Source: Marinithermofilum abyssi (GTDB lineage Bacteria; Bacillota; Bacilli; Thermoactinomycetales; DSM-45169). From it: a stretch of DNA of 64,000 nucleotides. A model generated the notes under the pieces. The model saw nothing but the letters and a program-made list of their open reading frames with translations, ran no database searches and had not been told where the DNA came from. Shown here piece by piece: positions 25,266-34,786 of this stretch. The translations under genes and the position numbers were made by a program. Position 1 is the first letter of the stretch, and the number at the start of each line of letters is the position of its first letter. The stretch covers positions 104,526-168,525 of the forward strand of contig NZ_BMHQ01000009.1 in assembly GCF_014641195.1 (NCBI RefSeq). The letters run 5' to 3'.

Positions 25266-26345
25266 TTAGATTCCCGATTGAATCGGCTGACCCGCTTCAC
25301 TCCAAAAGACCTCCTCCCAATACCTTGTCATCCGGGTTCCCCATTGAACACACAACTCTGATGAATGAATAGGAATCTCTTTTGCCAGCTTTACTGCCAA
25401 GTAAGGCAGATTTACGCCGGCCGCTGTGCAATGTACAATGGTTCCTTGTATCCGGGGATTGATTTCAATGATTTTAGGTTGTGTGTCTTTATCCCTACAT
25501 ATTTGTACGCCGATATTCCCATGCAAACGAAGTTCTCTGACGATGCGCGAAGCATAAGCAATCACATCATCTTCTTTCACGATCGTGCTTTTAACGGAAA
25601 TCCCGTTGACGATCGCTTCCCTCAACCTTGGAATAGCAATGATGACTTCCCCGTCTCTGGCCAATAGATCGATACTGTATTCTTCACCGGGAAGATATTC
25701 CATGACAATCGTCTCCGGAATTACCGAGCAATCGCTTAAAATACGAAAAAGCTCGTGATCACTGATATACGCGGAATTGGGTTTTTCATTGAAGAGCGGA
25801 TCCAAACGATTTTTTCGCGTATCGAGAATGCGAAATCCCCTGCTGCCATCAGAAACCACTGGTTTAAAACATACCGGGTGATCAGGGTATCCCAAATCAT
25901 GCAGCGCTTTACGTAATCCTTCCACTGTATTGACAATCACAGATCGGGGAGTAGGAATCCCTTTCTTCTTTAGGGTGTGGATTAAGGTTCCTTTGTTAAT
26001 CACTTGCATCAAACGATTGTATTCGGAAACGGAAACTACGGTCCCAATCTCCTTGAAACGGTGGAAATTCTTTGCAAACCGGGGCAACTCCTTGGATACC
26101 AAAGGAAGAATGACCTCCACGTTTTCAGCTGAACATAAACGGATAAGTTTTGGGACAAAGTCCGGATCCGTGGCCTCAGGGCCTATGAAAAATTTGTCAA
26201 CCATAACCTGGCCGACCGCATGGGGATTCATATCAATCCCTATGATACGAAAATCATATTCCTTGACTGCCCGCAGAGATTTTATCACTCCCGGAGCGCC
26301 TGGGGAACCGACTCCCGTCAGGAGAACCGTCATTGGTTTTAGCAT
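25266..26345 (-). CDS. ATP-grasp protein, carbamoyl-phosphate-synthase-like
   Basis: A 359-residue ATP-grasp enzyme. The N-terminal pre-ATP-grasp domain begins MTVLLTGVGSPGAPGVIKSL, a glycine-rich loop; the ATP-binding lobe has CFKPVVSDGSRGF; the catalytic end has IEINPRIQGTIVHCTAAGVN, with the metal-binding E-x-N-x-R pattern. Such proteins ligate carboxylates to amines or thiols; the substrate is unknown. The ATG at 26345 follows GGGGGAG by seven bases. It lies between the GT2 pair and the divergent PIG-L gene. Confidence 0.85.
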   Translation of the reverse strand: MLKPMTVLLTGVGSPGAPGVIKSLRAVKEYDFRIIGIDMNPHAVGQVMVDKFFIGPEATDPDFVPKLIRLCSAENVEVILPLVSKELPRFAKNFHRFKEIGTVVSVSEYNRLMQVINKGTLIHTLKKKGIPTPRSVIVNTVEGLRKALHDLGYPDHPVCFKPVVSDGSRGFRILDTRKNRLDPLFNEKPNSAYISDHELFRILSDCSVIPETIVMEYLPGEEYSIDLLARDGEVIIAIPRLREAIVNGISVKSTIVKEDDVIAYASRIVRELRLHGNIGVQICRDKDTQPKIIEINPRIQGTIVHCTAAGVNLPYLAVKLAKEIPIHSSELCVQWGTRMTRYWEEVFWSEAGQPIQSGI

Positions 26346-26502
26346 TGGCAATCTCCCCCTAGATTTGGCTTATAGTACATAATAGAAAAATATCTGATTG
26401 ATGATTGTACTCTAGTTAATTTGGTTGATTAACCAGGGCATTTCCAACACACCATACTCTGGTATTCGCAATAAATTATTGTAATAGAAGGAAGGTGAAA
26501 AT

Positions 26503-27201
26503 ATGGGGGCAATCCAATACAACCAACAAAAGGTGCTTATTTTAGCTCCTCATGCAGATGATGAAATCATTGGGTGTGGGGGGGTGATTCAAAAATATTT
26601 AAAGAGTAATAGTTTGGTCCGGATCGTTATTGCGTCGTTCGTTAAAGGGAAAAGCCAAAAGTATAATACAGAAACCAATAAGTATGTAATCTATGATGGC
26701 AATGTTCGTTTAAAAGAATTGAACCAATCACATGCCATATTGGGGATTAAGGATTACGGTTTTTTATATACAGATGATAAAACCGAACAGTATCACAGTC
26801 GGTTGGATGTTATTCCTAGAATTGAATTATCATCCAAGATAGAGCAAGAAATTGAAAGATTTCATCCCACTGTCATTTATATCCCCAGCAAAACAAAACA
26901 TCAGGATCATACCGCCCTTCATCAAGCTGCCTTGACGGCAACCCGACCCTATTATTGGAACGGTTCGGTTATTGTTTATGAAACGGACGGAGAGATTGGT
27001 TTCCAACCTCATCTGTACATCCCGCTGAGTTCAGAGGAAGCAGAAAAAAAAGCAAAGGCACTAAATGTATATAAAACTCAATTGGGAACCAAGCGCCATC
27101 CCATCAATCCGGAGTCTCTACTGATCAAAGCGAAGTTCAGGGGACAGTGGATTTACAGTGATTATGCTGAAGCATTCCAAATTATTAGGCTGCATGGATA
27201 A
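26503..27201 (+). CDS. PIG-L family deacetylase
   Basis: A 232-residue zinc-dependent deacetylase of the PIG-L/LmbE family. Metal ligands are in PHADDE (H17, D20) and KHQDHTA (about residue 130). These enzymes remove acetyl from N-acetylglucosamine-containing substrates, such as GlcNAc-inositol, bacillithiol or glycan precursors. The gene is A/T-rich compared with its neighbours. The ribosome site is AGGAAGGTG. Its position among glycosyltransferases and ATP-grasp genes suggests a role in modifying a surface sugar rather than bacillithiol synthesis, since bshA/bshC are not adjacent. Confidence 0.87.
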   Translation: MGAIQYNQQKVLILAPHADDEIIGCGGVIQKYLKSNSLVRIVIASFVKGKSQKYNTETNKYVIYDGNVRLKELNQSHAILGIKDYGFLYTDDKTEQYHSRLDVIPRIELSSKIEQEIERFHPTVIYIPSKTKHQDHTALHQAALTATRPYYWNGSVIVYETDGEIGFQPHLYIPLSSEEAEKKAKALNVYKTQLGTKRHPINPESLLIKAKFRGQWIYSDYAEAFQIIRLHG

Positions 27202-27408
27202 CCCCAATGATACTGAAAGATTTGAGCCTTAAGGGGTTAGTGGTGGAGGAGCAGCCGCGTGTTCCTCGAGACATATGCTTATGTCACCAAACGGCTATTC
27301 CAGCTCTTTAGCAGAGGGTTTGGTCTACGTCAGGCATATTTATCGTGCCCGGCGAAACTCCACCACGGTCGCGATGTCCCCCCGATAGGGAACCAGCAGG
27401 AATCCTTT

Positions 27409-28572
27409 TTAAGTGCGTCCTTTCCTTGAAGAGTGGATTTGGTAATAGAGTCTGGCGTACTGACGGGCGGTATGATCCCATGAAAAAAAGCGCTCAGCGA
27501 TAAGGCGGCCATTTCTGCCCAGCCGCTCACTCAAAGCCGGGTTCTCCGAAAGATGCAGGATGGCGGCGGTTAACTCATGTTTCAATCGAGAGGGTTTGAT
27601 CAGGATGCCGTTCACTCCTGTTTTTACCGTTTCCCGAATGCCGCCGATGGCGGTGGAGATGACGGGCTGGCCCGAAGCCATCGCCTCCAAATTCACCAAT
27701 CCCAAAGCTTCCTTTCCGATTGAGGGAGTGACAACCAGGTCCGCCAATGCGTAATACTGGGGCATCTTCGTCGGATGGATGGTTCCGGCAAACCGGACAT
27801 GCGGGTGGATCGACCGCGCCATCTGTTTCAATTTCCTCACATACCGCGTTTCCCTGTTTGAACCATATCGGCTCCCGCCGACCACCATGCAGAGAATCCG
27901 CGGATTCTTTTTTACCACTTGGATCATGGATTCTAGCAACAGGTGAACGCCCTTGATCGGAATCAGTCGGCCCGGAAACAGAACCACAGTCCGACCCGTT
28001 ACACCGAAGCGGGAACGGAGACGGTAGCGAATGCGTTTTCCCTGCTGGCTCCAACGGGATATATAATCTCCTGTGTCCACCCCCAGATGAACGGGGCGGA
28101 CGGGGGTGGACGTTCTGTAACGGGACAAGAGGAGGGACCGGAGATAACGGCTGTTGGTCAGGATGTGATCGGCGCTATTCAAACAGTTCCGTGGGTTCCG
28201 ACCTCCCAACGCGCGGGGATGCAAAAACAATAGGGAATGCATACAAAGCACAACGGGGCAAGGCAACCTTTTTTTGAGAAGAGGGACGAACGCAGGCCGG
28301 TTCTCCACCTGGACGATGTCATGGGGAAACTTATTCAGATACCGAATGCAGGAATCAAGATAACTTCTTTGCGAGGTGTTTTCCATCCGGATGTACGTGA
28401 CACGATTCCTTGTCTCCTTGTCTTTCAACCCGGGAAAACGTTTGCCTAGTACCGTTACGTTCCAGTGTGCAGGCAGTCTGCCAGCGATATTCGTGATCGC
28501 CGTTTCCACTGAACTGCCGCCATATTGAATCGGGACGGGGAAACTTCCCGGACTGATGAAAGCGATCCGCAT
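27409..28572 (-). CDS. Glycosyltransferase family 4, CotSA-like
   Basis: A 387-residue GT-B glycosyltransferase of the GT4 type. N-terminal MRIAFISPGSFPVPIQYGGS, donor domain GRLIPIKGVHLLLES and TPSIGKEALGLVNLEAMASG with the E-x7-E motif, then GGIRETVKTGVNGIL. In spore formers related genes (CotSA) act on the spore coat. It is divergently arranged against the YheC/D-like gene. Substrate unknown. Confidence 0.86.
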   Translation of the reverse strand: MRIAFISPGSFPVPIQYGGSSVETAITNIAGRLPAHWNVTVLGKRFPGLKDKETRNRVTYIRMENTSQRSYLDSCIRYLNKFPHDIVQVENRPAFVPLLKKRLPCPVVLCMHSLLFLHPRALGGRNPRNCLNSADHILTNSRYLRSLLLSRYRTSTPVRPVHLGVDTGDYISRWSQQGKRIRYRLRSRFGVTGRTVVLFPGRLIPIKGVHLLLESMIQVVKKNPRILCMVVGGSRYGSNRETRYVRKLKQMARSIHPHVRFAGTIHPTKMPQYYALADLVVTPSIGKEALGLVNLEAMASGQPVISTAIGGIRETVKTGVNGILIKPSRLKHELTAAILHLSENPALSERLGRNGRLIAERFFSWDHTARQYARLYYQIHSSRKGRT

Positions 28573-28753
28573 ACAGTCGTCTCCTCTCCCTGGGAATTTC
28601 CTTTATTCTATGTGGCGACAAATCGGTTGTTCACACCGGCGGATTCCCCAATTTAACGGCTATTCTCCTTTTTTTGGACGGAAGTCCAGGCATCCTCCCT
28701 CCCTAGTAATATAATTGAGTATCAATTTGGTTTGATGGAGAGAGGGTACTGGA

Positions 28754-29833
28754 ATGAACTGTTCAAACAACGTGGGAATTTTGTTGTCTTCACAACACTT
28801 ACACCGCATTCGCGCCGGTTTTGCCACGCATGAACGGGCGAAACTGTATTTTCAGTTTGGGAAGCGGCTAGGGTTGCAGCCCGTCCTTTTTGACCTCGGA
28901 GGTCTTGACCTGACGAACCGCCGGATCAGAGGGTATGTCTGGCATCCGACTTTCCGGAGTTATATTCCTGTTCACCGTCCCCTTCCCCCTGTCGTGCACA
29001 ACCGTATGCTGGGGTATTCGCCGAAGCTGACCCGTCTGTCGCAGAAGATGCGGAAGCGGTTGTTTAACCCACCGGTCCGACGCAATAAAGTGTTCATTCA
29101 TCGATTACTGTCTCGAAATACGACGGTTCGGACCCATCTGCCAGCTATGATACCATTGAGGGAAACCACGAAAGCGGTCGCGTGGATCAATAAGTACCCT
29201 GTGGTTTTTATCAAGCCCGTAATCGGCTCACTGGGTCAGAACATCATCAGGGTCGAAAACATGGGGAAAGGATCCTTCCTGGTTCATCCATATAAAGGCA
29301 AGAGAACCCGGATGTCCGCCTCCGGATTGGCCCGATACCTAGGAACCCTCAAACAACGACGCTACTATCTGGTTCAGCAGGGTATTCCGCTAGCCCGTTT
29401 CAACGGGGCTCCTTTTGATTTTCGGGTTTCTGTACAGAAAGGGCGCTTCGGAAGATGGGAAATCAGCGGGATCGCGGCGAAAGTGGCCAGGGGACAAAGG
29501 CATATGACTAACATAGCCCAAAACGGGAAAGCGATGAGGGCCCGGACCGTGCTCAACCATTGCTTCACTAAGCAACGAATCCAAGCTATCCTCAATCGGA
29601 TTTCCCACCTCTCCATAGCAACCTGCAAAGAGTTGGAGAAAACCTGGCCCGCGTTTGCTGATGCCGGGTTAGACGTCGGAATCGATAAAAAGGGGCGCCC
29701 CTGGTTGATTGAAGTGAATTTCCGTGATTTACGTATCATTTTCCCATTAGCCGGTGATAAAAATATGTTTCAAAGGACCTATCTCAATCCCCTTCTTTAT
29801 GCTGCCTTCCTCTGTACAAAACAGCGCGATTAA
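28754..29833 (+). CDS. YheC/YheD family ATP-grasp, spore-coat-associated
   Basis: A 359-residue protein of the YheC/D family: N-terminal region with FATHERAKLYFQFGKRLG, the central ATP-grasp segment (VVFIKPVIGSLGQNIIRVEN), and an end with DVGIDKKGRPWLIEVNFRD, which carries the Glu/Asn that bind metal. B. subtilis YheC and YheD are spore-coat-associated proteins. It implies the neighbouring transferases may act on the spore surface. It has a typical GGAGAGAGGG upstream region. The ligated substrate is unknown. Confidence 0.85.
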   Translation: MNCSNNVGILLSSQHLHRIRAGFATHERAKLYFQFGKRLGLQPVLFDLGGLDLTNRRIRGYVWHPTFRSYIPVHRPLPPVVHNRMLGYSPKLTRLSQKMRKRLFNPPVRRNKVFIHRLLSRNTTVRTHLPAMIPLRETTKAVAWINKYPVVFIKPVIGSLGQNIIRVENMGKGSFLVHPYKGKRTRMSASGLARYLGTLKQRRYYLVQQGIPLARFNGAPFDFRVSVQKGRFGRWEISGIAAKVARGQRHMTNIAQNGKAMRARTVLNHCFTKQRIQAILNRISHLSIATCKELEKTWPAFADAGLDVGIDKKGRPWLIEVNFRDLRIIFPLAGDKNMFQRTYLNPLLYAAFLCTKQRD

Positions 29834-30552
29834 CACCAAACAGGAAGACCTACTGCCCATTGAAGATCCATTCTGAGCACTTTCATAGCCTTCGCTGCTT
29901 TCTAGCAGCATGAGGTTATCAGGAGAACCTTTAAAACTCCCGTCGTTCGTCTAGTAAATGTAGTACTCTTGGAGATTGACAAAGTGACGTGCCAGCCATC
30001 TTCACTTAAACATGGATGAATACTAGAGACTATGGGGAATCGCAAGTTGGGCTTAAATCCTCCCATGAGCAGTTATTTCATTTCTTTGACTAATGCGGGT
30101 ACCATGGATACTGCCATGGTAAGTTCACTTCCATGCTCTCCCGTTAACCATGCAACGACTTCGACTGACGCCAACCCGGGTGAAGTGTGTGTTTTACAGG
30201 TCTTTCGCCCTACCTATGTAGGACGCACGCTTTTTCTTTTTTTATTCGTTTGCAACTACTTGCAAGTTTTTGCTGGCCCTAAATACCGGGACGTTGTTTC
30301 GCATGGTTGCGGGCTGTTCGTGCTGCTCGCTCCCGAGCCTCAAAGTTTCCAAACCCAGCCAGGCCACTTTTTCTCCTTTTTCAGTACCTCCGAAATGGTT
30401 TCCAACAGAACATTAACAAGTTGACCCGACGGTTTTCGCTTTTCCCATTTCCTTTGCACACGTTCAATCATTAGAACCCCTTCTTATCCCTTTCGATCAT
30501 CCCTTATTCGATGTAAAATGGTGAGGATGACCACACATAGGGGGAGCTGCTT
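29834..30552. other. Gene-poor stretch after the spore-coat gene
   Basis: About 700 bases without a firmly supported gene. It holds one possible 43-residue frame (30340-30471, minus), a small inverted repeat CCTACCTATGTAGG near 30211, and the promoter region of the aldo/keto reductase. It looks like decayed sequence. Confidence 0.5.
30340..30471 (-). CDS. Possible 43-residue basic peptide
   Basis: ATG at 30471 behind AAGGGG; the product is helical and basic (MIERVQRKWEKRKPSGQL) with a Trp-rich end. No partner gene or terminator. It may be a fragment of a larger decayed gene. Confidence 0.3.
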   Translation of the reverse strand: MIERVQRKWEKRKPSGQLVNVLLETISEVLKKEKKWPGWVWKL

Positions 30553-31455
30553 ATGGAGCGAGTACAACTGACAGATGAACTTTCTTTTTCCCGCATCATT
30601 CACGGCATGTGGCGGTTGGCAGATTGGAAGTACTCCGAACAGGAACTTTTACAACTCATCGAAGACTGCCTGGAAATGGGCATCACAACCTTTGATCACG
30701 CGGATATCTATGGGGATTACACATGTGAGCAGATCTTCGGCAAAGCCCTCTCCCTAAAGCCTGAATGGCGGGACCGGATGCAGCTGGTGACCAAATGCGG
30801 CATCAAGCCGTTGTCGGAGAAACATCCGAATACATACATCAAGCATTATGACACCAGTAAGGAACACATTCTGACCGCAGTCGATCAGTCCCTGTCCAAC
30901 CTGGTAACCGACCGGATCGATGTATTGCTTATTCATCGTCCCGACCCCTTCATGGACCCTGAAGCAGTAGCGGAAGCGTTTACGCTGTTGCGCCAAGCGG
31001 GCAAAGTCCTTCATTTCGGCGTCTCTAACTTTACTCCTGTTCAAGTGGATATGTTGAGCTCCTACCTGGACTTCCCGCTGGTTACCAACCAGATCGAAGT
31101 CAATGTGATGAACCTGGAGCATTTTGACAACGGCAATATTGAAAAATGCTGGGAAAAGCGGCTCCGCCCCATGATTTGGTCCCCGTTGGCCGGCGGCCGA
31201 ATCTTCCATTCCGAAGATCCCAAAGCCGGCCGTTTGCGCAATACCTTGGAGCAAATCGCCGATGATCTGGGAGCAGACGGCATCGATCAGGTAATGTATG
31301 CCTGGCTGTTGCAACATCCATTGAAAATGATGCCGATTGTTGGTTCCGGCAAAACCGAGCGGATTCGCCGGGCGGTGAAAGCGTTGGAGCTCCCGCTCAC
31401 CCGTCAGCAATGGTTTGAAATCTGGACCTGTGCCGTCGGACACGATGTACCCTGA
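30553..31455 (+). CDS. Aldo/keto reductase
   Basis: A 300-residue NADPH-dependent reductase of the YdhF type. The catalytic tetrad is visible: Asp in TFDHADIYGDY, its Tyr three to five residues on, Lys in LVTKCGI, and His in LLIHRPDPF. The C-terminal NADP-binding part has PIVGSGKTERIRRAV. The physiological substrate is unknown. The ATG follows GGGGGAGC. A complex hairpin and T-rich stretch near 31575-31620 may terminate it. Confidence 0.9.
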   Translation: MERVQLTDELSFSRIIHGMWRLADWKYSEQELLQLIEDCLEMGITTFDHADIYGDYTCEQIFGKALSLKPEWRDRMQLVTKCGIKPLSEKHPNTYIKHYDTSKEHILTAVDQSLSNLVTDRIDVLLIHRPDPFMDPEAVAEAFTLLRQAGKVLHFGVSNFTPVQVDMLSSYLDFPLVTNQIEVNVMNLEHFDNGNIEKCWEKRLRPMIWSPLAGGRIFHSEDPKAGRLRNTLEQIADDLGADGIDQVMYAWLLQHPLKMMPIVGSGKTERIRRAVKALELPLTRQQWFEIWTCAVGHDVP

Positions 31456-31748
31456 GGAACCCGATGATCCGCACCGAAGCGAAAGGTCCGCCCCTTAGCA
31501 ACTTTCTACTCCCCAGGAGCGAAAGAGCCATCGTGGAGTCAGCCATAACGGGAGCAAAACGTTGAAGGCCTGACGTGTGCCCCCGGGTGCTAATGCCCGC
31601 AGGAGCACACAAGGCTTTTTCTTTTGCCCCACTCGGCACCGCAACCACAGGGCATTGATTCATCGCTTATTATCGGTGCTTTTTTCCTTTTTGTTTGATG
31701 TATCCATCGGCTGCATTTGCGGCATAGTAATGGATGTCAAAAGGTTGA

Positions 31749-31823
31749 TGGGGAGTAGCCAAGTGGTAAGGCAACGGACTTTGACTCCGTGATGCGCAGG
31801 TTCGAACCCTGCCTCCCCAGCCA
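31749..31823 (+). tRNA. tRNA-Gln (TTG anticodon)
   Basis: A complete cloverleaf: acceptor stem TGGGGAG/CTCCCCA, D arm, anticodon loop CTTTGAC giving TTG, T arm GCAGGTTCGAACCCTGC, encoded CCA. It reads codons CAA/CAG. A terminator follows at 31836. Confidence 0.95.
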
Positions 31824-31835
31824 AAATGGAAATGA

Positions 31836-31861
31836 AAACCTTGGAATTAAACCCAAGGTTT
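31836..31861 (+). terminator. Terminator after tRNA-Gln
   Basis: Stem AAACCTTGG/CCAAGGTTT followed by TTTTT, 13 bases after the tRNA. Confidence 0.8.
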
Positions 31862-31943
31862 TTCATGTTTTTTTCACTCGACGCCACCAACTGCATCCTT
31901 TAAGATAGATTAATGTGGGTCAAGTAGATTGGTGGTGAGATCT

Positions 31944-32768
31944 ATGCAATGGATGATGTGGTTTTGGATGATCCTGTTGGCCGCGGTAGCGATCATTTGG
32001 TTTATCGCCCGGCGCAACACGTTCAAGCCCCTCATCAAGCGGGTACAATTGGAACTGAGCCATCCGTTGAGCGCCGACGGCTTACGGATCCTTCACTTAT
32101 CTGACCTTCATATGGAGAAATTGTCGATTACACCGGAAGCCTTGTTGGCTCAAGTCAAAGATGAACCCATCGACCTGATCGCTCTGACAGGAGATTATTT
32201 GGATACCAAGCGGATGATCAACCGCTTTTTGAAATATATCGAAGCACTGCAGACGCTGAAGCCCCGATACGGCATGTACGCCGTCTTCGGCAACCACGAC
32301 TATGTGATCGCAGATTCCCTGCCCTATTTGAAAAAAGAGATGGAAAAGCGGGGTTGCACTGTCCTGATTAATGAACATGTACAAATTCAACTGGGACATC
32401 AAACCCTCAACATTATCGGCATTGATGATCACTTTACCAAACGAAGTGACATCGACAAAGCTTATGAAGGAGTGGGGGAAGGGATCAACCTCGTTCTGAC
32501 ACATGATCCCAACATCGTGTTGGAAATGGACGGTCACCACTTTGATTACCTGTTGTCCGGACATTTCCACGGAGGTCAGATCCACTGGCCCAAGCCCTAT
32601 CACTTGAAAAAAATGGGTAAACTACCCCAACTCAATATTATCAGCGGGTTGCACTATCATCAGAATCGCGCTTTTTACATCAGCGACGGACTGGGGCAAA
32701 CCGGTGTCAAGCTCCGGCTGCGCTCCCGTCCGGAAATCACCTTCCACAACATCGGTAACCCGATGTAA
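31944..32768 (+). CDS. Membrane-anchored metallophosphoesterase (YkoQ/YkuE-like)
   Basis: A 274-residue calcineurin-like phosphoesterase. An N-terminal membrane anchor (residues 1-25, WFWMILLAAVAIIWFIARR) precedes the catalytic domain: LSDLHMEK, TGDYLD, FGNHDY, LTHDPN and SGHFHGGQ, the full metal-ligand series. Its active site faces outside or the membrane. In B. subtilis ykoQ neighbours ykoN and ykoP, and the same kind of genes lie just downstream here. ATG 31944 has GGTGGTGAG upstream; the TTG five codons before is an alternative. Confidence 0.88.
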   Translation: MQWMMWFWMILLAAVAIIWFIARRNTFKPLIKRVQLELSHPLSADGLRILHLSDLHMEKLSITPEALLAQVKDEPIDLIALTGDYLDTKRMINRFLKYIEALQTLKPRYGMYAVFGNHDYVIADSLPYLKKEMEKRGCTVLINEHVQIQLGHQTLNIIGIDDHFTKRSDIDKAYEGVGEGINLVLTHDPNIVLEMDGHHFDYLLSGHFHGGQIHWPKPYHLKKMGKLPQLNIISGLHYHQNRAFYISDGLGQTGVKLRLRSRPEITFHNIGNPM

Positions 32769-32953
32769 TCGGAAAACCCGGTCAGCTATTCGCTGCCCGG
32801 TACAGCTCTTCTGCCCAAACAGGAACCTTTGGGGACAACAAACCGATGGGACCGCAAGTTACAAAAAAATATCGCACCTTGCAGACACCGGTCACATCGA
32901 ATGTCCAGAGGAAACAACGGGCAGAAGAGCTTTTTTTGTTGGACAAAGCCTTG

Positions 32954-34072
32954 TCAATGGTTTAGCTGCTTCAATATACAAGCAGCCCCATCCAGAGCCG
33001 AACGTGGACGACCCAACTGACGGGCTCTCTCCTTCATCCCGTCCCAGCGCTCGGGGGATTGTACCAGGGGATAAATGTGGCGCGGAATGTTGATCGGTTG
33101 ATCTTGGCGAAGGGCCACCCGTTGGGAGGTTAAAAAGCGGCTGTTTCGTTCCTCCTGCCCGGGAATGGGGCGACAGATCAGCAGAGGCAATCCCATAGCC
33201 AACGCTTCCGAGGTGGTCAATCCTCCGGCCTTGGAGATCAATAAGTCGGCTGCTTGCATCAGATCGGCAATCCCGTCAACATATCCGAACAGATGAAGTC
33301 GATCCGCATCGGGAAAACGATGTTGCAATCGTTGACGCAACCCTTCATTCTTCCCGGTTACCACGGCCAATTGCACATCCGGCATCTGTGTCAAAAAGGT
33401 CTGGATACAGGACTCCATGGGGCCCATTCCGCCTCCTCCACCCATCATCAGTACTGTGAAGGCATCGGTATTTAACCGGAGTTGCTCTCTTAATACTCGT
33501 TTTTCCGGACGCTTTTTGGCGAAGTCCGGATCGATGGGAATACCGGTTGGGAAAATCCGATCGGCGGGTATTTTGTAAGTATACCTTAATTTTTCAGCCA
33601 CTTTTTCATGGGCAACCAAGTAAAAATCGACATCCGGATGCACCCAAAAGCCATTGACGTCAAAATCGGTAATCGCTGCGCCCAGCCGAAATGAAGACGA
33701 AAGACGTTTTTTAATCCGTGCCAATGCCCCGACACATAATGCATGAGTACAAACCACTATTTCAGGAACTTCACAGGAAAACAGTCCCTCCAATTTAGCC
33801 GACAGAATCTTGGCCCATCTATCACGGAAGGCCTGGCTGAATTCCTCTTCTTTGCTGTAAGCAGCTCCCCACAAGGAGGGAGCATATTGCAGCGTATTCA
33901 AATACACCGTACGTGTCAGACTCTCCAGCGAACGACTAAATACAGGCAATCCGCTGCGAATCTGTACACGTACATCCGGTGCCGCATGAGCAAGGCCTTT
34001 GGCTAACGCCCTGGCGGCCTGCTGGTGTCCGTTCCCACCAATGGTTTCAGTCATAATCCATATTTGTGCCAT
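32954..34072 (-). CDS. Diacylglycerol glycosyltransferase-like protein (YkoN/UgtP family)
   Basis: A 372-residue GT28-type glycosyltransferase. The N-terminal MGDG-synthase domain starts MAQIWIMTETIGGNGHQQAA, with the glycine-rich loop and HQ motif, and the C-terminal GT28 domain has GGGGGMGPM and ADLLISKAGGLTTSEALAMGLP. UgtP-type enzymes transfer sugar to diacylglycerol at the membrane. The pairing with YkoP-like and metallophosphoesterase genes favours the YkoN branch. It overlaps the YkoP gene by 26 bases. Lipid and sugar specificity are not known. Confidence 0.83.
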   Translation of the reverse strand: MAQIWIMTETIGGNGHQQAARALAKGLAHAAPDVRVQIRSGLPVFSRSLESLTRTVYLNTLQYAPSLWGAAYSKEEEFSQAFRDRWAKILSAKLEGLFSCEVPEIVVCTHALCVGALARIKKRLSSSFRLGAAITDFDVNGFWVHPDVDFYLVAHEKVAEKLRYTYKIPADRIFPTGIPIDPDFAKKRPEKRVLREQLRLNTDAFTVLMMGGGGGMGPMESCIQTFLTQMPDVQLAVVTGKNEGLRQRLQHRFPDADRLHLFGYVDGIADLMQAADLLISKAGGLTTSEALAMGLPLLICRPIPGQEERNSRFLTSQRVALRQDQPINIPRHIYPLVQSPERWDGMKERARQLGRPRSALDGAACILKQLNH

Positions 34073-34658
34073 TACCATTCACCGTCTGATATCGTTGGAG
34101 TAATTGTTCCTTAGAGATATATACCCGTTTAGGAGTAAGATGATGCCCCTGCAGCCGAAGGCGCTGCCATCCTTTGGGATGACAACAATAAACAATCACC
34201 TTGAAAAATTGGGTTTTGAAGCGGGCATACCATGAGTCGGGCAAATCAGCCAACTGAAAGCCAAAACGCTCTGCACCCCGATGCAAAAAGGTGGTTCCCA
34301 CAAGAGCCTGAATCTCTCCGACACGAGGATGCCGAGCGACATAATCAGCAAGAGCGGGAACCGATTGACGCACCAGGTTTAAGATAATTAAGGCCCATTT
34401 GGTTTCGGAAGACTGGGGATCTTTTCGAACGGTTTCCTCTAAAATACGGGCGATGCGATAATTGTGCAAATGCAACTTGGCGTAGAGGTCCCCTTTTTTT
34501 AACAGGACTCCCTCGATGCCAGGCAAGGGTTCGCCGGAATATCGCTTAACGACCACCCGAAACAGATTCCCGCTCTGTTTGTCCACGTATTGCAACCGGC
34601 TGAGCCGGTAATAAATGCGGTCCCAAATCCCCCAGGCGGTTAACAGTCCGGTGGACAT
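34047..34658 (-). CDS. YkoP-like protein
   Basis: A 203-residue protein whose N-terminal part (LLTAWGIWDRIYYRLSRLQY and GVLLKKGDLYAKLHLHN) resembles B. subtilis YkoP, an uncharacterised protein encoded between ykoN and ykoQ. The start at 34658 has GGGAGG at the right distance; a longer frame upstream has no support. The gene overlaps the downstream GT28 gene, so they are coupled. Role unknown, likely linked to a glycolipid. Confidence 0.75.
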   Translation of the reverse strand: MSTGLLTAWGIWDRIYYRLSRLQYVDKQSGNLFRVVVKRYSGEPLPGIEGVLLKKGDLYAKLHLHNYRIARILEETVRKDPQSSETKWALIILNLVRQSVPALADYVARHPRVGEIQALVGTTFLHRGAERFGFQLADLPDSWYARFKTQFFKVIVYCCHPKGWQRLRLQGHHLTPKRVYISKEQLLQRYQTVNGNGTNMDYD

Positions 34659-34742
34659 TTGCGGCTTCCTCCCATTCGATGGATCAAAGTACAATGTTAG
34701 TATTTGTCCCTTCGGGAACGGACATACTCCGCTGTAAAAGGA

Positions 34743-34776
34743 AAAAGCCCGCCTGCAACGGAGCAGACGGGCTTTT
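34743..34776 (-). terminator. Terminator of the TerC-family gene
   Basis: AAAAGCCCG/CGGGCTTTT with inner CTGC/GCAG; T-rich on the minus strand, 11 bases past the stop. Confidence 0.8.
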
Positions 34777-34786
34777 GCTATTTGTT

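Noticed and set aside
27259..27429. Plus-strand frame of 56 codons starting at GTG after GGAGGAG
   Set aside because: The ribosome site is good, but the product has no recognisable pattern and runs into the end of the opposing GT4 gene; 27202-27408 otherwise holds nothing.
31660..31896. Minus-strand frame with a GEAGFEPAHHG-type peptide
   Set aside because: It is the antisense of tRNA-Gln and its terminator, a familiar false protein.
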